Shown: positions 6,617 through 15,368, counted from the first letter of the stretch. The stretch: 21,225 nt of DNA from an uncultured Lachnospiraceae bacterium (GCA_902803745.1 CADCRB010000252.1:1-21225); one strand, 5' to 3'. Made by a program: numbers and translations. Notes: generated from the letters alone by a model not told the origin.

Positions 6617-7864
6617 ATGAGGATACTGTATATTGATTGCGGCATGGGTGCCGCGGGAGACATGATATGCGGCGCACTGCTCGAGCTTCTGCCTGCGGAA
6701 GAACAGAAAAAGGCACTGGATAAGCTGAATCATATAGGACTTTCAGGAGTTGTGGTAACGCGTGATAGTGTTTCAAAATGCGGAATAATTGGCAGCCATA
6801 TTGATGTTCGTATCAACGGTATAACAGAGGCCACGGGAGATTCGGATGGGATTTTGAATATGGAGGAACATCATCATAAGCATGATCTCTTATCCTCTGA
6901 AGAGCATCACCATGAGCATGATCATCATATGCATATGTCAGATATTGACAGGATCATTTCAGCTCTTGATCTTCCGGAAAATGTAAAGAGAAATGCAATG
7001 GAAATATACGGTATCATAGCCGAGGCTGAAAGTCATGTGCATGGTGAGGAGGTGTCCGAAGTCCATTTTCACGAAGTCGGAATGAAGGATGCGATAATGG
7101 ATGTGGCAGCGGTGTGTATGCTGATGGATATTATCTCTCCGGATAAAGTAGTGGCTTCACCGGTACACGTGGGAAGCGGGAAGGTGAAGTGCGCTCACGG
7201 GATCATGCCGGTTCCGGCCCCTGCGACTGCTTATATCCTGAAGGGCATACCTTCATACAGCTCAGACCTTAAGGGAGAGCTTTGCACGCCTACAGGAGCA
7301 GCTCTTTTGAAATATTTTGTGGACGAATTTGGAAATATGCCTGTAATGACAACGGAGAGTTTGGGATACGGAATGGGATCAAAGGATTTCCCAGTGGCTA
7401 ACTGCCTCAGGATGATGCTGGGTGAGGGAGATGCAGAAGGAGGCGGGGATACGGTGATCAGTCTTTCCTGTAATCTGGATGATGTGACGGGCGAAGAGAT
7501 CTCGTTTGCCATGGAGAGACTGTATGATGCGGGCGCAAAGGAAGTATTTACCATTCCTGCAGGTATGAAGAAATCAAGACCCGGGATATTGCTCGAGGTA
7601 TTCTGCGCTCCATCTGACAGAGAGAGAATGATACGGGAAATATTTAAGTACACCACTACTATCGGCATCAGGGAAACGGAATATAAAAGATATGTTCTTG
7701 ACAGGACTGAGGAGGAAGAAGACACGGAGCTAGGAAGGATCCGAGTGAAACGGTCCAGGGGCTATGGAGTGACCAGGGAAAAGTATGAATATGATGATGT
7801 CTCCAAGCTTGCTTTGGAAAAGGGCGTGACGCCAAGAGAGATCAGGGAGAGCCTGATAAAATAA
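6617..7864 (+). CDS. larC: LarC, nickel insertion protein for the nickel-pincer cofactor (single frame)
   Basis: This 415-residue protein is LarC, which inserts nickel in the last step of nickel-pincer nucleotide synthesis in a CTP-dependent reaction. The N terminus has the family signature YIDCGMGAAGDMICGALL. HFHEVGMKDAIMDV and CTPTGAALLKYF follow, then the C-terminal domain (LSCNLDDVTGEEI, PAGMKKSRPGILLEV). Residues 83-107 are histidine-rich, with EEHHHKHD and EEHHHEHD forming a tandem duplication (11 His in about 22 residues), a plausible nickel-binding patch. In L. plantarum the protein is made by ribosomal frameshifting between larC1 and larC2, whereas here both halves are one uninterrupted frame. 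The start follows a strong GGGGGAG site. It is convergent with the radical SAM gene, 10 bases away. Confidence 0.95.
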   Translation: MRILYIDCGMGAAGDMICGALLELLPAEEQKKALDKLNHIGLSGVVVTRDSVSKCGIIGSHIDVRINGITEATGDSDGILNMEEHHHKHDLLSSEEHHHEHDHHMHMSDIDRIISALDLPENVKRNAMEIYGIIAEAESHVHGEEVSEVHFHEVGMKDAIMDVAAVCMLMDIISPDKVVASPVHVGSGKVKCAHGIMPVPAPATAYILKGIPSYSSDLKGELCTPTGAALLKYFVDEFGNMPVMTTESLGYGMGSKDFPVANCLRMMLGEGDAEGGGDTVISLSCNLDDVTGEEISFAMERLYDAGAKEVFTIPAGMKKSRPGILLEVFCAPSDRERMIREIFKYTTTIGIRETEYKRYVLDRTEEEEDTELGRIRVKRSRGYGVTREKYEYDDVSKLALEKGVTPREIRESLIK

Positions 7865-7874
7865 TGGATCCGGG

Positions 7875-8714
7875 TCATACATTACCGAGAAAGACATGCT
7901 TTAATCTGGATGATGCTATCGTCTCGAGCCGCCGCATAAGAGCAATATCAGTTGGCGGTGCATCTGTCATCCTGTAGCGGGGAAAATATCTCGTGATATG
8001 AAGAGTGATCTCCGGATCTATGGAAGCTATCCACGAGGCTTCTTTTTCCATATCCTCTTCGCTGTCGCTCAGGGAAGGTACTATAAGGGTAGTAAGCTCA
8101 ATATGCGAGGCGGAGGCAGCCTTTCGGATAAAGCTTTTTACGGTTTCGAAATCTCCGCCAAGGGATCTGTAGCCTTCCTCTGAAAAAACCTTAAGGTCTA
8201 TATTCATTGCATCGATGTATGGAAGAACCTTTTCCAATATCTCCTGTCTTATATTTCCATTCGTGACGAGCACATTTACAAGGCCTGTATCATGTACAAG
8301 TCTTGCTGTTTCCAGTATGTATTCATATGAGATCAGGGGCTCGTTGTAGGTATAGGCCACGCCGGCATTGTTTTGAGTATGACTGAGCTCAAGAGACAGC
8401 TCAGCCAGTTCGGAAGGAGACATCCTTTCCGTGTGTGAGACGTTGTCTATCCCCACTTGTGAGATGTCGTGATTCTGACAAAAGGCACAGCTCATATTAC
8501 AGCCGAAACTTCCCACTGAAAGAATGCGTTTTCCCGGTCTGAATCTCGCAAGGGGTTTCTTCTCTATGGGATCGAGGGCGATCCCGGTCAGGGTTCCAAA
8601 GCTTACGGGAACTATCTTTCCATCTTTATTGCATCTTGCCCTGCAAAGACCGGTCTGCCCCGGAGCAAGGCGGCAGCTGTGTGGACATACAGGACATACC
8701 GAAACCTCAGACAT
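7875..8714 (-). CDS. amrS: AmmeMemoRadiSam system radical SAM enzyme
   Basis: This 279-residue protein is the radical SAM member of the AmmeMemoRadiSam set. It has the 4Fe-4S motif C72, C76, C79 (GCNMSCAFCQN). An extra N-terminal cysteine cluster (C7, C10, C14, C24, C28) is typical of this PflA-like subgroup, as is TYNEPLISYEYI. The C-terminal HITRYFPRYRM and DAPPT segments are also characteristic. The start codon overlaps the stop of the upstream MEMO-AMMECR1 fusion (ATGTCTGA, 8 bases), so translation is coupled. The physiological reaction was not established as far as I know. Assignment to the family is firm; the biochemical role is open. Confidence 0.93.
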   Translation of the reverse strand: MSEVSVCPVCPHSCRLAPGQTGLCRARCNKDGKIVPVSFGTLTGIALDPIEKKPLARFRPGKRILSVGSFGCNMSCAFCQNHDISQVGIDNVSHTERMSPSELAELSLELSHTQNNAGVAYTYNEPLISYEYILETARLVHDTGLVNVLVTNGNIRQEILEKVLPYIDAMNIDLKVFSEEGYRSLGGDFETVKSFIRKAASASHIELTTLIVPSLSDSEEDMEKEASWIASIDPEITLHITRYFPRYRMTDAPPTDIALMRRLETIASSRLKHVFLGNV

Positions 8715-10062
8715 GCCTCACTACCTCAAAGCGCTGCAGCTCTACCTCCTCGGAAGGATCTATGCCGGCTTTTTGTCTTGCAATGCTTATCTGCTGCTCT
8801 ACGGTATCCACTCCGTCCAGATCTGGAAGGAGAAGTCCTCGACGCATTCCGTTTGTGACTATAACTCCGTAGCGCTTAACGTCCAGTTCGGAAGGAGAGC
8901 TGATCGTCTCTGCATCTCCCAGAACATCCACATTTATCTCAAGATCATCCAGCTCATCCTCCCGTACAGGTGAGAACCTGGGATCTCTGGATACAGCTGA
9001 TACAGCGTTTTCCCTTATCTCCTCCGCTACATTGGAGCAGGTTGCGCTTATGGTGCCGATACAGCCTCTGAGCATGCCAAATTCGTGAACGGAAACAAAG
9101 GCTCCTGCTCTTTTATTCATCATCTCATCGGGGAGCCCGGTAAGATCCGGGAGCTTTTCGCCTTTCACATGGCTGAATATCGTATCCCTTGCCAGCTTTA
9201 CATATGCATCCATTGCATCTGTTCCCTCCTTTTTTGCACTGATATTTCCTGATGCAGTATCATCATTTATACTGAATATGGCGAGCCCGTAGCCTACACC
9301 GAATGTCGCTTCGTGTGACAGAACCTCGCAGGTTACCTCGTGGGAATCGAGAATTCCGCTTAAGATCACGAAGGATCGGTGACCGCATTCCTGGCTCCGG
9401 TCAAGAAGATCCTCGTCAAACTGTGAAAGCTCGGTAAGAGCGCAGCGCTGCATCACATCCATCAGCAGGCTGTCGTATTTCGGACCCTCCGGTCTGTATC
9501 CGTAAGGTCCGTCTTTTTTCTGACAGTGCGAGAGATCTCCGCTGGCTATCACCACTATTTTTTTGTCAGTACGGTTTGCAACGCTGTCTATGGCACGTCC
9601 AAGGCTTTTGTGGACATCCAGGGAAAAGCCTGACAGACCGATGCGGACAAGCTTATAACCTGTATATCTCTTATTTATGAAATAAAGGGGTACCATGGTA
9701 CCGTGATCCAGACGGGGATCACGCTCTCCGTCGGTACCTGCCGGAATGCCTGCCCTGTCGGCAGCGGCCGCTATCTTATCTGCCAGATCGGTGTCGTATT
9801 CCACGTCAAATCTTACCTGTGGGGCGTTAAAGCTTCTGAGATCACCTTTGGCAGCTCTTCCCGGAGAGATGTGGAAATAATCCGCATACATCGTCGCATG
9901 AGGTGAGGTAACTATAATTGTATCCGGGCGTATCTCGGCTATCCTCCGGGCAATACGGTCAAACGCATCCAACGTGGACTGTATCTTCTTTTCTTCTCCG
10001 CCTCCTACTTCGGGAACTGCAATAGGCGGATGAGGAACCATATAGGCTTCTACAACAGGCAT
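8707..10062 (-). CDS. MEMO-AMMECR1 fusion protein (AmmeMemoRadiSam A/B)
   Basis: This 451-residue two-domain protein has a MEMO/LigB-like domain at residues 1 to about 265. Putative metal-site histidines there are H11 (VPHPPI), H55 (SPHATM), H120 (DHGTMVP) and H179 (SGDLSHC). An AMMECR1 domain spans about 281-451 with the signature LRGCIGT (331-337), then AVSRDPRFSPV and the end VEQQISIARQKAGI. The ATG at 10062 is chosen because GGAGG lies just upstream on the minus strand; the frame is open to 10263, but that extension is not conserved-looking. It is the first recognised gene of an operon with the radical SAM enzyme. MEMO proteins resemble extradiol dioxygenases and the human homologue binds metal; the bacterial role is unproven. 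Confidence 0.92.
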   Translation of the reverse strand: MPVVEAYMVPHPPIAVPEVGGGEEKKIQSTLDAFDRIARRIAEIRPDTIIVTSPHATMYADYFHISPGRAAKGDLRSFNAPQVRFDVEYDTDLADKIAAAADRAGIPAGTDGERDPRLDHGTMVPLYFINKRYTGYKLVRIGLSGFSLDVHKSLGRAIDSVANRTDKKIVVIASGDLSHCQKKDGPYGYRPEGPKYDSLLMDVMQRCALTELSQFDEDLLDRSQECGHRSFVILSGILDSHEVTCEVLSHEATFGVGYGLAIFSINDDTASGNISAKKEGTDAMDAYVKLARDTIFSHVKGEKLPDLTGLPDEMMNKRAGAFVSVHEFGMLRGCIGTISATCSNVAEEIRENAVSAVSRDPRFSPVREDELDDLEINVDVLGDAETISSPSELDVKRYGVIVTNGMRRGLLLPDLDGVDTVEQQISIARQKAGIDPSEEVELQRFEVVRHV

Positions 10063-10095
10063 GCTTTTTTCCTCCGTGAATTTACTTTGACTTCG

Positions 10096-10121
10096 TGCGC
10101 GAGAAATAGGAATTTCGCGCA
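10096..10121 (-). repeat. Short inverted repeat upstream of the MEMO-AMMECR1 gene
   Basis: TGCGCGA (10096-10102) and TCGCGCA (10115-10121) form a 7-bp stem with a 12-base AT-rich loop. It lies 34 bases upstream of the fusion gene start and just after the small open frame. No T run follows on either strand. It may be an operator or a leader hairpin. Confidence 0.4.
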
Positions 10122-10126
10122 AGAAT

Positions 10127-10342
10127 CTATGCGGCCCTGCCGCGTTGTTTGTCCCGGCGATCCGCTTTGCGGGCCGTCCGGCTGTATGGGTAACGTCCTT
10201 CAGGCTTCCTGCCTTTGTGTGCTGCTGCAACAGCGGTGATGCGGTCAGCGAGGCTTTCTGCAAGAATAGCCGTTATCTCCACTTTACTACCAAAATAAAC
10301 CAGTATCAATATATCAAATAATATTGCGATCATCATAGTCAT
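10127..10342 (-). CDS. Possible 71-aa single-pass membrane microprotein
   Basis: This is a short frame with a good ribosome binding site (AGGAGGG, 5 bases before the ATG). It encodes an N-terminal hydrophobic helix (MIAILFDILILVYFG), an amphipathic middle (AILAESLADRITAVAAA) and a very basic, Arg/Lys-rich tail from about residue 43. It lies 64 bases upstream of the MEMO-AMMECR1 gene on the same strand and could be the first gene of that operon. I know no family for it. The strong site and the membrane-plus-basic-tail layout support coding, but its length and GC-rich 3' part leave doubt. Confidence 0.5.
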   Translation of the reverse strand: MTMMIAILFDILILVYFGSKVEITAILAESLADRITAVAAAHKGRKPEGRYPYSRTARKADRRDKQRGRAA

Positions 10343-10453
10343 TTGTTCCCTCCTGTCTTTGCTTTTGCTGTCATACTGTCAATGCTTCGGATCTGTTGTT
10401 CTTTGTGTATATGTCAAGAGTAGATCAAATGGTGTCCGTTAAGAAGTACAGTA

Positions 10454-10482
10454 TTGTGCCGCTTTGGCTAATAATATATAAT
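10454..10482 (+). promoter_or_regulatory. Promoter of the gtrA-like gene
   Basis: TTGTGC (10454-10459) and TATAAT (10477-10482) are separated by 17 bases. The predicted start near 10489 leaves a leader of about 22 bases containing the AAGGGG ribosome binding site (10497-10502). Confidence 0.65.
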
Positions 10483-10510
10483 CTCTGTGTAAGCGGAAGG
10501 GGCGTGGATC

Positions 10511-10978
10511 ATGGATGGATTTATAAAAAGACTTTTCTCCTTATGTCATATCAGGCTTTCGGAGGAGAGGGAGAAGACTTTAATCCAGTTTATCAAGTTC
10601 GGGATAGTCGGAGTTTCCAATACTTTATTAAGTTATGCGATAAATGTGGCAGCCCTGCTCGCGCTGTCGCCCTTTCATCTTTCATGGGATTATTTTGCAG
10701 CTAATATCATCGCCTTTATCTTAAGCGTCGCCTGGTCCTTCTTCTGGAACAATAAGTATGTATTTACGGCGAAGGAAGGGGAAAAAAGAAATATCCCGGC
10801 AGCTCTCTTTAAGACCTATGTTTCCTATGGTGTCACAGGGCTTTTGCTTGCAAACGTGCTTTCATATGTCTGGGTGGATGTGATAGGGATATCAAAATTC
10901 ATTGCGCCGCTTTTGAATCTGGTCATAAGCGTTCCGGTGAATTTTATTCTTAATAAGCTGTGGGCATTTAAGGCCTGA
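10511..10978 (+). CDS. GtrA-like family membrane protein
   Basis: This 155-residue protein of the GtrA family has four predicted membrane helices. Typical features are FIKFGIVGVSNTLLSYAI near the N terminus, FILSVAWSFFWNNKYVF between helices 2 and 3, and the closing NFILNKLWAF. GtrA-type proteins are thought to help move lipid-linked sugars across the membrane for glycosylation of wall polymers or surface structures, or to support polyprenyl-phosphate transfer. No glycosyltransferase neighbour is present here, so the pathway is unknown. The gene is monocistronic: it has its own promoter and ends 4 bases from the convergent transglutaminase gene. Confidence 0.9.
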   Translation: MDGFIKRLFSLCHIRLSEEREKTLIQFIKFGIVGVSNTLLSYAINVAALLALSPFHLSWDYFAANIIAFILSVAWSFFWNNKYVFTAKEGEKRNIPAALFKTYVSYGVTGLLLANVLSYVWVDVIGISKFIAPLLNLVISVPVNFILNKLWAFKA

Positions 10979-10982
10979 GTTA

Positions 10983-13184
10983 TCAGAGTATTATCCTCAG
11001 GATGTATCTGAAACGGTTCTTTTTCTTAAGGAGAGACAGCAGTCTCGTCCGACAGTCCTGAAATTCTTCAGGCGTCATACAGATGGTCCCTTTTTCTGAA
11101 TAGAGCAGTTCTTCGTAGCCGGGAATGAAAGACAGGGGCGCCTCACCGATTTCCGGAAGGAGTCTTTGTTTATATTCGGACAGAGTCTCATCTTCCCGTA
11201 TGCCGAGTCTTAGAAGCTGCAGGATGCTGAGACTGTCCCGGGCGAGAAATTTAAGCTTTGACATATCATCAAGTCCGGATATTATCCTTCGGCGGACGAT
11301 CCTTCCGATAATGATGAAAAGGATAAAGAATAAAGCGATAAGTGAAAGCGGTATCAGGAAAAAAGCGGCGCTGACTTGACGTCCTGCTGCCATATCCTGG
11401 GATACCGATGCGCTGACCGGGACAGCTGATGGCGGGTCAAATACCGGCTTGACCGGAATGGAGTCGGGGATGGCGGTAGACGCCTCGTTTTTAGTAGCCC
11501 ATATGGACTCCGAATAAAACCCGGGAGTCGGCTCGAAAATTACCCAGCCTTTTCCTTCAAAATAGACTTCCGGCCATGCATGCGCCATGTCAGAGGTTAC
11601 GGTATAAGTTCCTTTTCTGTCAGCGTTTATCCGGTAGCCCTGGACATATCTGGACGGCAGTCCTTCGGAGCGGGCGAGCAGCGCAAATGCCGTGGCATAA
11701 TAGGAGCAGTAACCACCGTCTCCTTCTAAAATAAAATAATCCAGAAATCCGGATGATGAATTGATTTCATCCGGAACGGGCGCAGGATCCAGGGTATACT
11801 TCATCTGATTCATGGCAGCCTCAAGCCGTTTCATTTTTTCGAATTTGCTGACTGATCCGGAATAAAGAAGTTCCAGCTTTTCTTTAAGGGCAGGGGAAAG
11901 GGGCACATCTTCCGTATAATACTTCAGGATATGTTCCTTGTAGGCGGGATATTTGTCGTAGGACAGTACGCCGCCGGCATTATCTTCTTTTATAACATTA
12001 AGAGCTTCTTTCCAGTTTTTTTCATCGGGGTGTGCATTGCTTTGCATATAATCCATGAATGCCGGATTATCCTTATTGGCCAGAAGGTAGCTTTCATTAA
12101 GTTTCAGATGATAGGGATTGCAGCGCCGGAAGGTGTAGTTTCCTCCGTTTTGCGTTGCGGAGGCTTTTCCTGAGGAGGAGAAGTCTGAAGTTAGCTTGGA
12201 GGGAGCAAGGAGGTATCTGGTTTTCAGATCAGTGTATTCAACGGAAATATCTGACTCTCTGTAGTAATCCGTCAGCAGATCGGAATATGACTTTACTGAG
12301 CTTATACTTTCGAGAACGTCAAAGGTCCGCTCCGGAATGGGGGAATCATCGGTATGTTTCCAGCCATGTCCGTCGAATGAGTCCGAAACGTTGCCGTATA
12401 GATATACGGGAGAGCCGGTATCCGTACGGGCAGTAAGAGTGAGCACAGCCTTCCCGGTTGAATGCAGTCCTGTCAACAGATAGCCGTCATCGGAAAAACC
12501 GGTGATAACATCGTTTGTCGTCCCGAAAATATAGCTTATCCTGTCTGCTGCGGAAACTATACCGTCACGCAGGGCAATGACAAAATGCCAGTCATAGGGT
12601 TCTGCCGGATAGCGGATAAATGATGAGACAGCTATGATGATCACAAGAAACGGAGCAGTATATACCATGTGGGTCTTTCTGTCGGTGAAGCCTTCCTTCT
12701 TCCATCTGTGCTGTATCCTGTCAGCGGTCGAAATGATCATAACGAACATTGCTGAGAAAATACCGGCTTTATGCAGATGAATGACTGAAAAGAGGGCAAG
12801 GACAGGAAGAAGCAGGCATATGAGAGCGCCGGCAATCCTTGCAGAGGTAAAACGTGTCATAAGAATGCCCGCAGCATATGATAATACTGATATCAGAAGA
12901 AACGGTAAAAGGTATGCCTTATCTGACAGGGATATGTGATCAGCCAGCTGTCTGAATACTATAATGATGCCGGCGATGCCCGCTAAGGTAACTCCGGTAA
13001 GCATAAGCCTTGCTTTAAGGCTGAGGTGACAAAGCAGTGTAAGATAAACGGAGGGCAGCAAAACAGCAGCCCATACAAGGGGTGAAATGCTTTGCGTATC
13101 TGCCAGGCCTGCATAACAGAACTCTGCAGCTGCTGTAACCGGGATTATATAAATCAAGTCATAGATCAGCGCGGTCATATTCAT
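10983..13184 (-). CDS. Transglutaminase-like membrane protein (TgpA/DUF3488-type)
   Basis: This 733-residue protein has about six N-terminal membrane helices (residues 5-190) and a large extracytoplasmic region. The transglutaminase-like core holds C493 (GGYCSYYATAFA) and H535 (DMAHAWPEVYF), with E551 (FEPTPG) at the third position of the triad, often Asp in relatives. A proline/serine-rich linker precedes a further membrane helix (about 605-627). The cytoplasmic tail resembles DUF4129 (GIREDETLSEYKQRL). This is the usual architecture of TgpA-like proteins. It is third in an operon after moxR and DUF58. No convincing ribosome binding site precedes the ATG, and the DUF58 stop is only two bases away, so re-initiation is likely. 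The substrate is unknown; cell-surface proteins are a guess. Confidence 0.9.
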   Translation of the reverse strand: MNMTALIYDLIYIIPVTAAAEFCYAGLADTQSISPLVWAAVLLPSVYLTLLCHLSLKARLMLTGVTLAGIAGIIIVFRQLADHISLSDKAYLLPFLLISVLSYAAGILMTRFTSARIAGALICLLLPVLALFSVIHLHKAGIFSAMFVMIISTADRIQHRWKKEGFTDRKTHMVYTAPFLVIIIAVSSFIRYPAEPYDWHFVIALRDGIVSAADRISYIFGTTNDVITGFSDDGYLLTGLHSTGKAVLTLTARTDTGSPVYLYGNVSDSFDGHGWKHTDDSPIPERTFDVLESISSVKSYSDLLTDYYRESDISVEYTDLKTRYLLAPSKLTSDFSSSGKASATQNGGNYTFRRCNPYHLKLNESYLLANKDNPAFMDYMQSNAHPDEKNWKEALNVIKEDNAGGVLSYDKYPAYKEHILKYYTEDVPLSPALKEKLELLYSGSVSKFEKMKRLEAAMNQMKYTLDPAPVPDEINSSSGFLDYFILEGDGGYCSYYATAFALLARSEGLPSRYVQGYRINADRKGTYTVTSDMAHAWPEVYFEGKGWVIFEPTPGFYSESIWATKNEASTAIPDSIPVKPVFDPPSAVPVSASVSQDMAAGRQVSAAFFLIPLSLIALFFILFIIIGRIVRRRIISGLDDMSKLKFLARDSLSILQLLRLGIREDETLSEYKQRLLPEIGEAPLSFIPGYEELLYSEKGTICMTPEEFQDCRTRLLSLLKKKNRFRYILRIIL

Positions 13185-13186
13185 AT

Positions 13187-14350
13187 CTACAGGAAGTCAC
13201 TCAGGTTTCCTTCGGCAGGAACGGTGAGGAGCTTTGTATGAAAGAAACTGTCACTCTCTGACGTTCCTGCGGGGATATTCTTTACAAGATATATCACGAC
13301 GTCAACATTGCCGGTATTCAGGGATTTGGCAAATTCCCTGACGGGATCGTCGACCAGGGAAGTTATGATAAAAAAGATGCGCTTTGAATGCAGCTCACGA
13401 TTGTCCATGAATGATGCATAAGCTCCGGATCTGTCCTGTGTTCTTTCAAAAATGACAGACGACATCGTTTTGTAAAATGAATTGAAGGAATCTGACGAGT
13501 CTATGACACACCCTGCTCCTTCCCCACGCAGGGTATATGCATATACCGGGATGTTACGGTCTTTCAGAAAAAGCGTAAGCGCCAGTGAGATCTCGAGGAT
13601 CCGGTTTTCAACAGGAAGATAGTCGCTGATATTGCTGCTTATGCGTTCGGTATCTGTCAGCAGACCTATACCATCCTTTTCTTCTCCTATATAATTTCTG
13701 ACTGTAAGCTTTTGAAGCCTTGCTGTCTGCTTCCAGTTTATCCGTCTGATATCATCTCCTGTGGCATAGTCTCTTACAGTAACATCGGGGTGGGAGAGAT
13801 TTGCTTCATTCTCCCGGTCAGAAACTGCGTCCGTTTCGAAGCTTTTGATATTGTCTATGCGTTTTATGTCCGGGTTGACGGTTACCCGGACCGGCTCCCT
13901 GTTTTTACAGGTTATCCTGAAGAGCCTTAGATAGTCACAAAGGGTAACAGACTTTATTCCTACCAGATATTCTCCCCGGTAGCGGCATATCAGACCGGTT
14001 TCTTTTTTGATTTTGGTCTTTGGCAGGAGTTCGTATTCGATATCATCACTTAAACCCTCGATGGATGAAAAGTCTGAGTAAAAGCTGACCCTGATACCGG
14101 AAAAAGCGAAAAGATCTTCGTTCTGCAGTGTAAAATAAAAGGGAACAATATGGTCACTTACTATCTCCGGACATTCGAAATGCTGATATATCTTGAAGCG
14201 CGAAAGGACAAGCAGAAGATATATCAGGGAAACGACAGGGACGAGAGTAACTACTGCGAAGAAGCCGTAGCTTACGCTGCCGCCGTAAAAGCTTATGCAG
14301 ATGACTGACAATATCCAGAGAGCAGCCAGGATAAGCCGGTTTCTTCTCAT
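13187..14350 (-). CDS. DUF58 domain-containing membrane-anchored protein
   Basis: This is a 387-residue protein. Two N-terminal membrane helices span residues 6-50, an extracytoplasmic-type beta region follows, and the DUF58 signature is at 193-211 (RDYATGDDIRRINWKQTAR). The C-terminal half should form a von Willebrand A-like fold (LLTDTER, then RIFFIITSLVDDP). The ATG follows a GGAG site. It starts 3 bases after the moxR stop and ends 2 bases before the transglutaminase gene. In many bacteria MoxR ATPase, DUF58 and a TgpA-like protein are encoded together and are thought to act in chaperone-like assembly or activation at the membrane. The role in this organism is inferred from that pattern. 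Confidence 0.92.
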   Translation of the reverse strand: MRRNRLILAALWILSVICISFYGGSVSYGFFAVVTLVPVVSLIYLLLVLSRFKIYQHFECPEIVSDHIVPFYFTLQNEDLFAFSGIRVSFYSDFSSIEGLSDDIEYELLPKTKIKKETGLICRYRGEYLVGIKSVTLCDYLRLFRITCKNREPVRVTVNPDIKRIDNIKSFETDAVSDRENEANLSHPDVTVRDYATGDDIRRINWKQTARLQKLTVRNYIGEEKDGIGLLTDTERISSNISDYLPVENRILEISLALTLFLKDRNIPVYAYTLRGEGAGCVIDSSDSFNSFYKTMSSVIFERTQDRSGAYASFMDNRELHSKRIFFIITSLVDDPVREFAKSLNTGNVDVVIYLVKNIPAGTSESDSFFHTKLLTVPAEGNLSDFL

Positions 14351-14353
14351 ATT

Positions 14354-15274
14354 TTACTCCAACGGGATCCGTGCTTTCAGGATCAGTCCCTTTAGCAGGG
14401 AGTCCACACTTTCGTTTTTTATCCTGGCCTGAGAGGTGAGAGCCAGACGGTGATGGAAGGTATTCACGCAAACAGCCTTGACATCATCAGGCTTGACGAA
14501 ATCTCTGCCTGCCAGATAAGCCGCAGCACGGGAAGCTTTGGAAAGAAATATGGTAGCTCTGGGACTTACACCTGTCAGAAAGCTGTCCTCTTTCCTTGTC
14601 AGCATGGATATCTCCTGAATGTATTCCAGAAGCTTGTCGGTAATATGTACACTCTCTGCTTCTTTTTTCATATTTATAATATCCTCTGCCGTGCAGACAG
14701 CGCTGCCGGAGGGCAGTGACTTGTTTTCAAGAGAATTTCTTGTCAGCAGGATCTCGGATTCTTTTTCGGGATAGCCTATGGACAGCCTCATCATAAAACG
14801 GTCAAGCTGAGCCTCAGGAAGAGGGTAGGTCCCAAGAAACTCTACAGGATTCTGGGTAGCGATGACCATGAACGGGTCAGGTAGCTGATATTCTTTACCG
14901 TCTACCGTGACCTGTCCTTCTGCCATTGCTTCAAGCAGGCTTGACTGGGTCTTAGGCGAGGTACGGTTTATCTCGTCGGCCAGAAGGAAATTGTGCATCA
15001 CGGCTCCCTCTCTGTATTCAAAATCCCCGGTTTTCATATTATATACTGACATGCCTGTAACATCTCCGGGCAGTGTGTCCGGAGTGAACTGGATACGTCC
15101 GAAGTCGGAGCCTATTGATTCTGCCAGTACTCTGGCCAGCGTCGTTTTGCCGACACCGGGTACATCCTCCAGAAGAACATGGCCTCCGGAAAGCAGGCAT
15201 ATCAGAACATTGTCCACTACATCTGCCTTACCCACGAAGTATTCATTTATCTGGTTCCGAAGTTTATTTATCAT
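14354..15274 (-). CDS. MoxR-family AAA+ ATPase
   Basis: This 306-residue AAA+ ATPase has a Walker A in EDVPGVGKTT (36-45), Walker B with D100/E101 (LLADEINRTSPKTQ), a sensor region (VIATQNPVE) and a lid domain with GVSPRATIFL. The signature FTPDTLPGDVTG is typical of MoxR proteins. The ATG at 15274 has AAGGGG six bases upstream. It is first in the three-gene operon with DUF58 and the transglutaminase-like protein. MoxR ATPases act as chaperones or metal/complex-assembly factors for partner proteins, and here the partners are presumably the two downstream products. Confidence 0.95.
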   Translation of the reverse strand: MINKLRNQINEYFVGKADVVDNVLICLLSGGHVLLEDVPGVGKTTLARVLAESIGSDFGRIQFTPDTLPGDVTGMSVYNMKTGDFEYREGAVMHNFLLADEINRTSPKTQSSLLEAMAEGQVTVDGKEYQLPDPFMVIATQNPVEFLGTYPLPEAQLDRFMMRLSIGYPEKESEILLTRNSLENKSLPSGSAVCTAEDIINMKKEAESVHITDKLLEYIQEISMLTRKEDSFLTGVSPRATIFLSKASRAAAYLAGRDFVKPDDVKAVCVNTFHHRLALTSQARIKNESVDSLLKGLILKARIPLE

Positions 15275-15312
15275 ATAATTCCCCTTACTCGTTTTTGCTC
15301 AAAACCCTCATT

Positions 15313-15321
15313 ATTATAGCA
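15313..15321 (-). promoter_or_regulatory. Extended -10 promoter of the moxR operon
   Basis: On the minus strand TGCTATAAT (15321 down to 15313) is a perfect extended -10. The -35 is poor. The predicted start near 15306 gives a leader of about 32 bases before the moxR ATG. Confidence 0.55.
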
Positions 15322-15368
15322 TTATCATAAGAAGCAGGGACAGATAAAAATGTATACATATTTTTTGC

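Noticed and set aside
9689..9702. Perfect 14-base palindrome GGTACCATGGTACC
   Set aside because: It lies inside the MEMO domain coding sequence (the conserved GTMVP motif) and has no loop; probably a coincidence of codons.
10974..11001. Inverted repeat CCTGAG/CTCAGG between the convergent gtrA-like and transglutaminase genes
   Set aside because: A six-base stem with a 16-base loop and no T run is too weak to call a terminator.
15350..15359. Ten-base palindrome ATGTATACAT in the moxR-nrdD gap
   Set aside because: It is short and AT-rich and could arise by chance; no second copy is seen.
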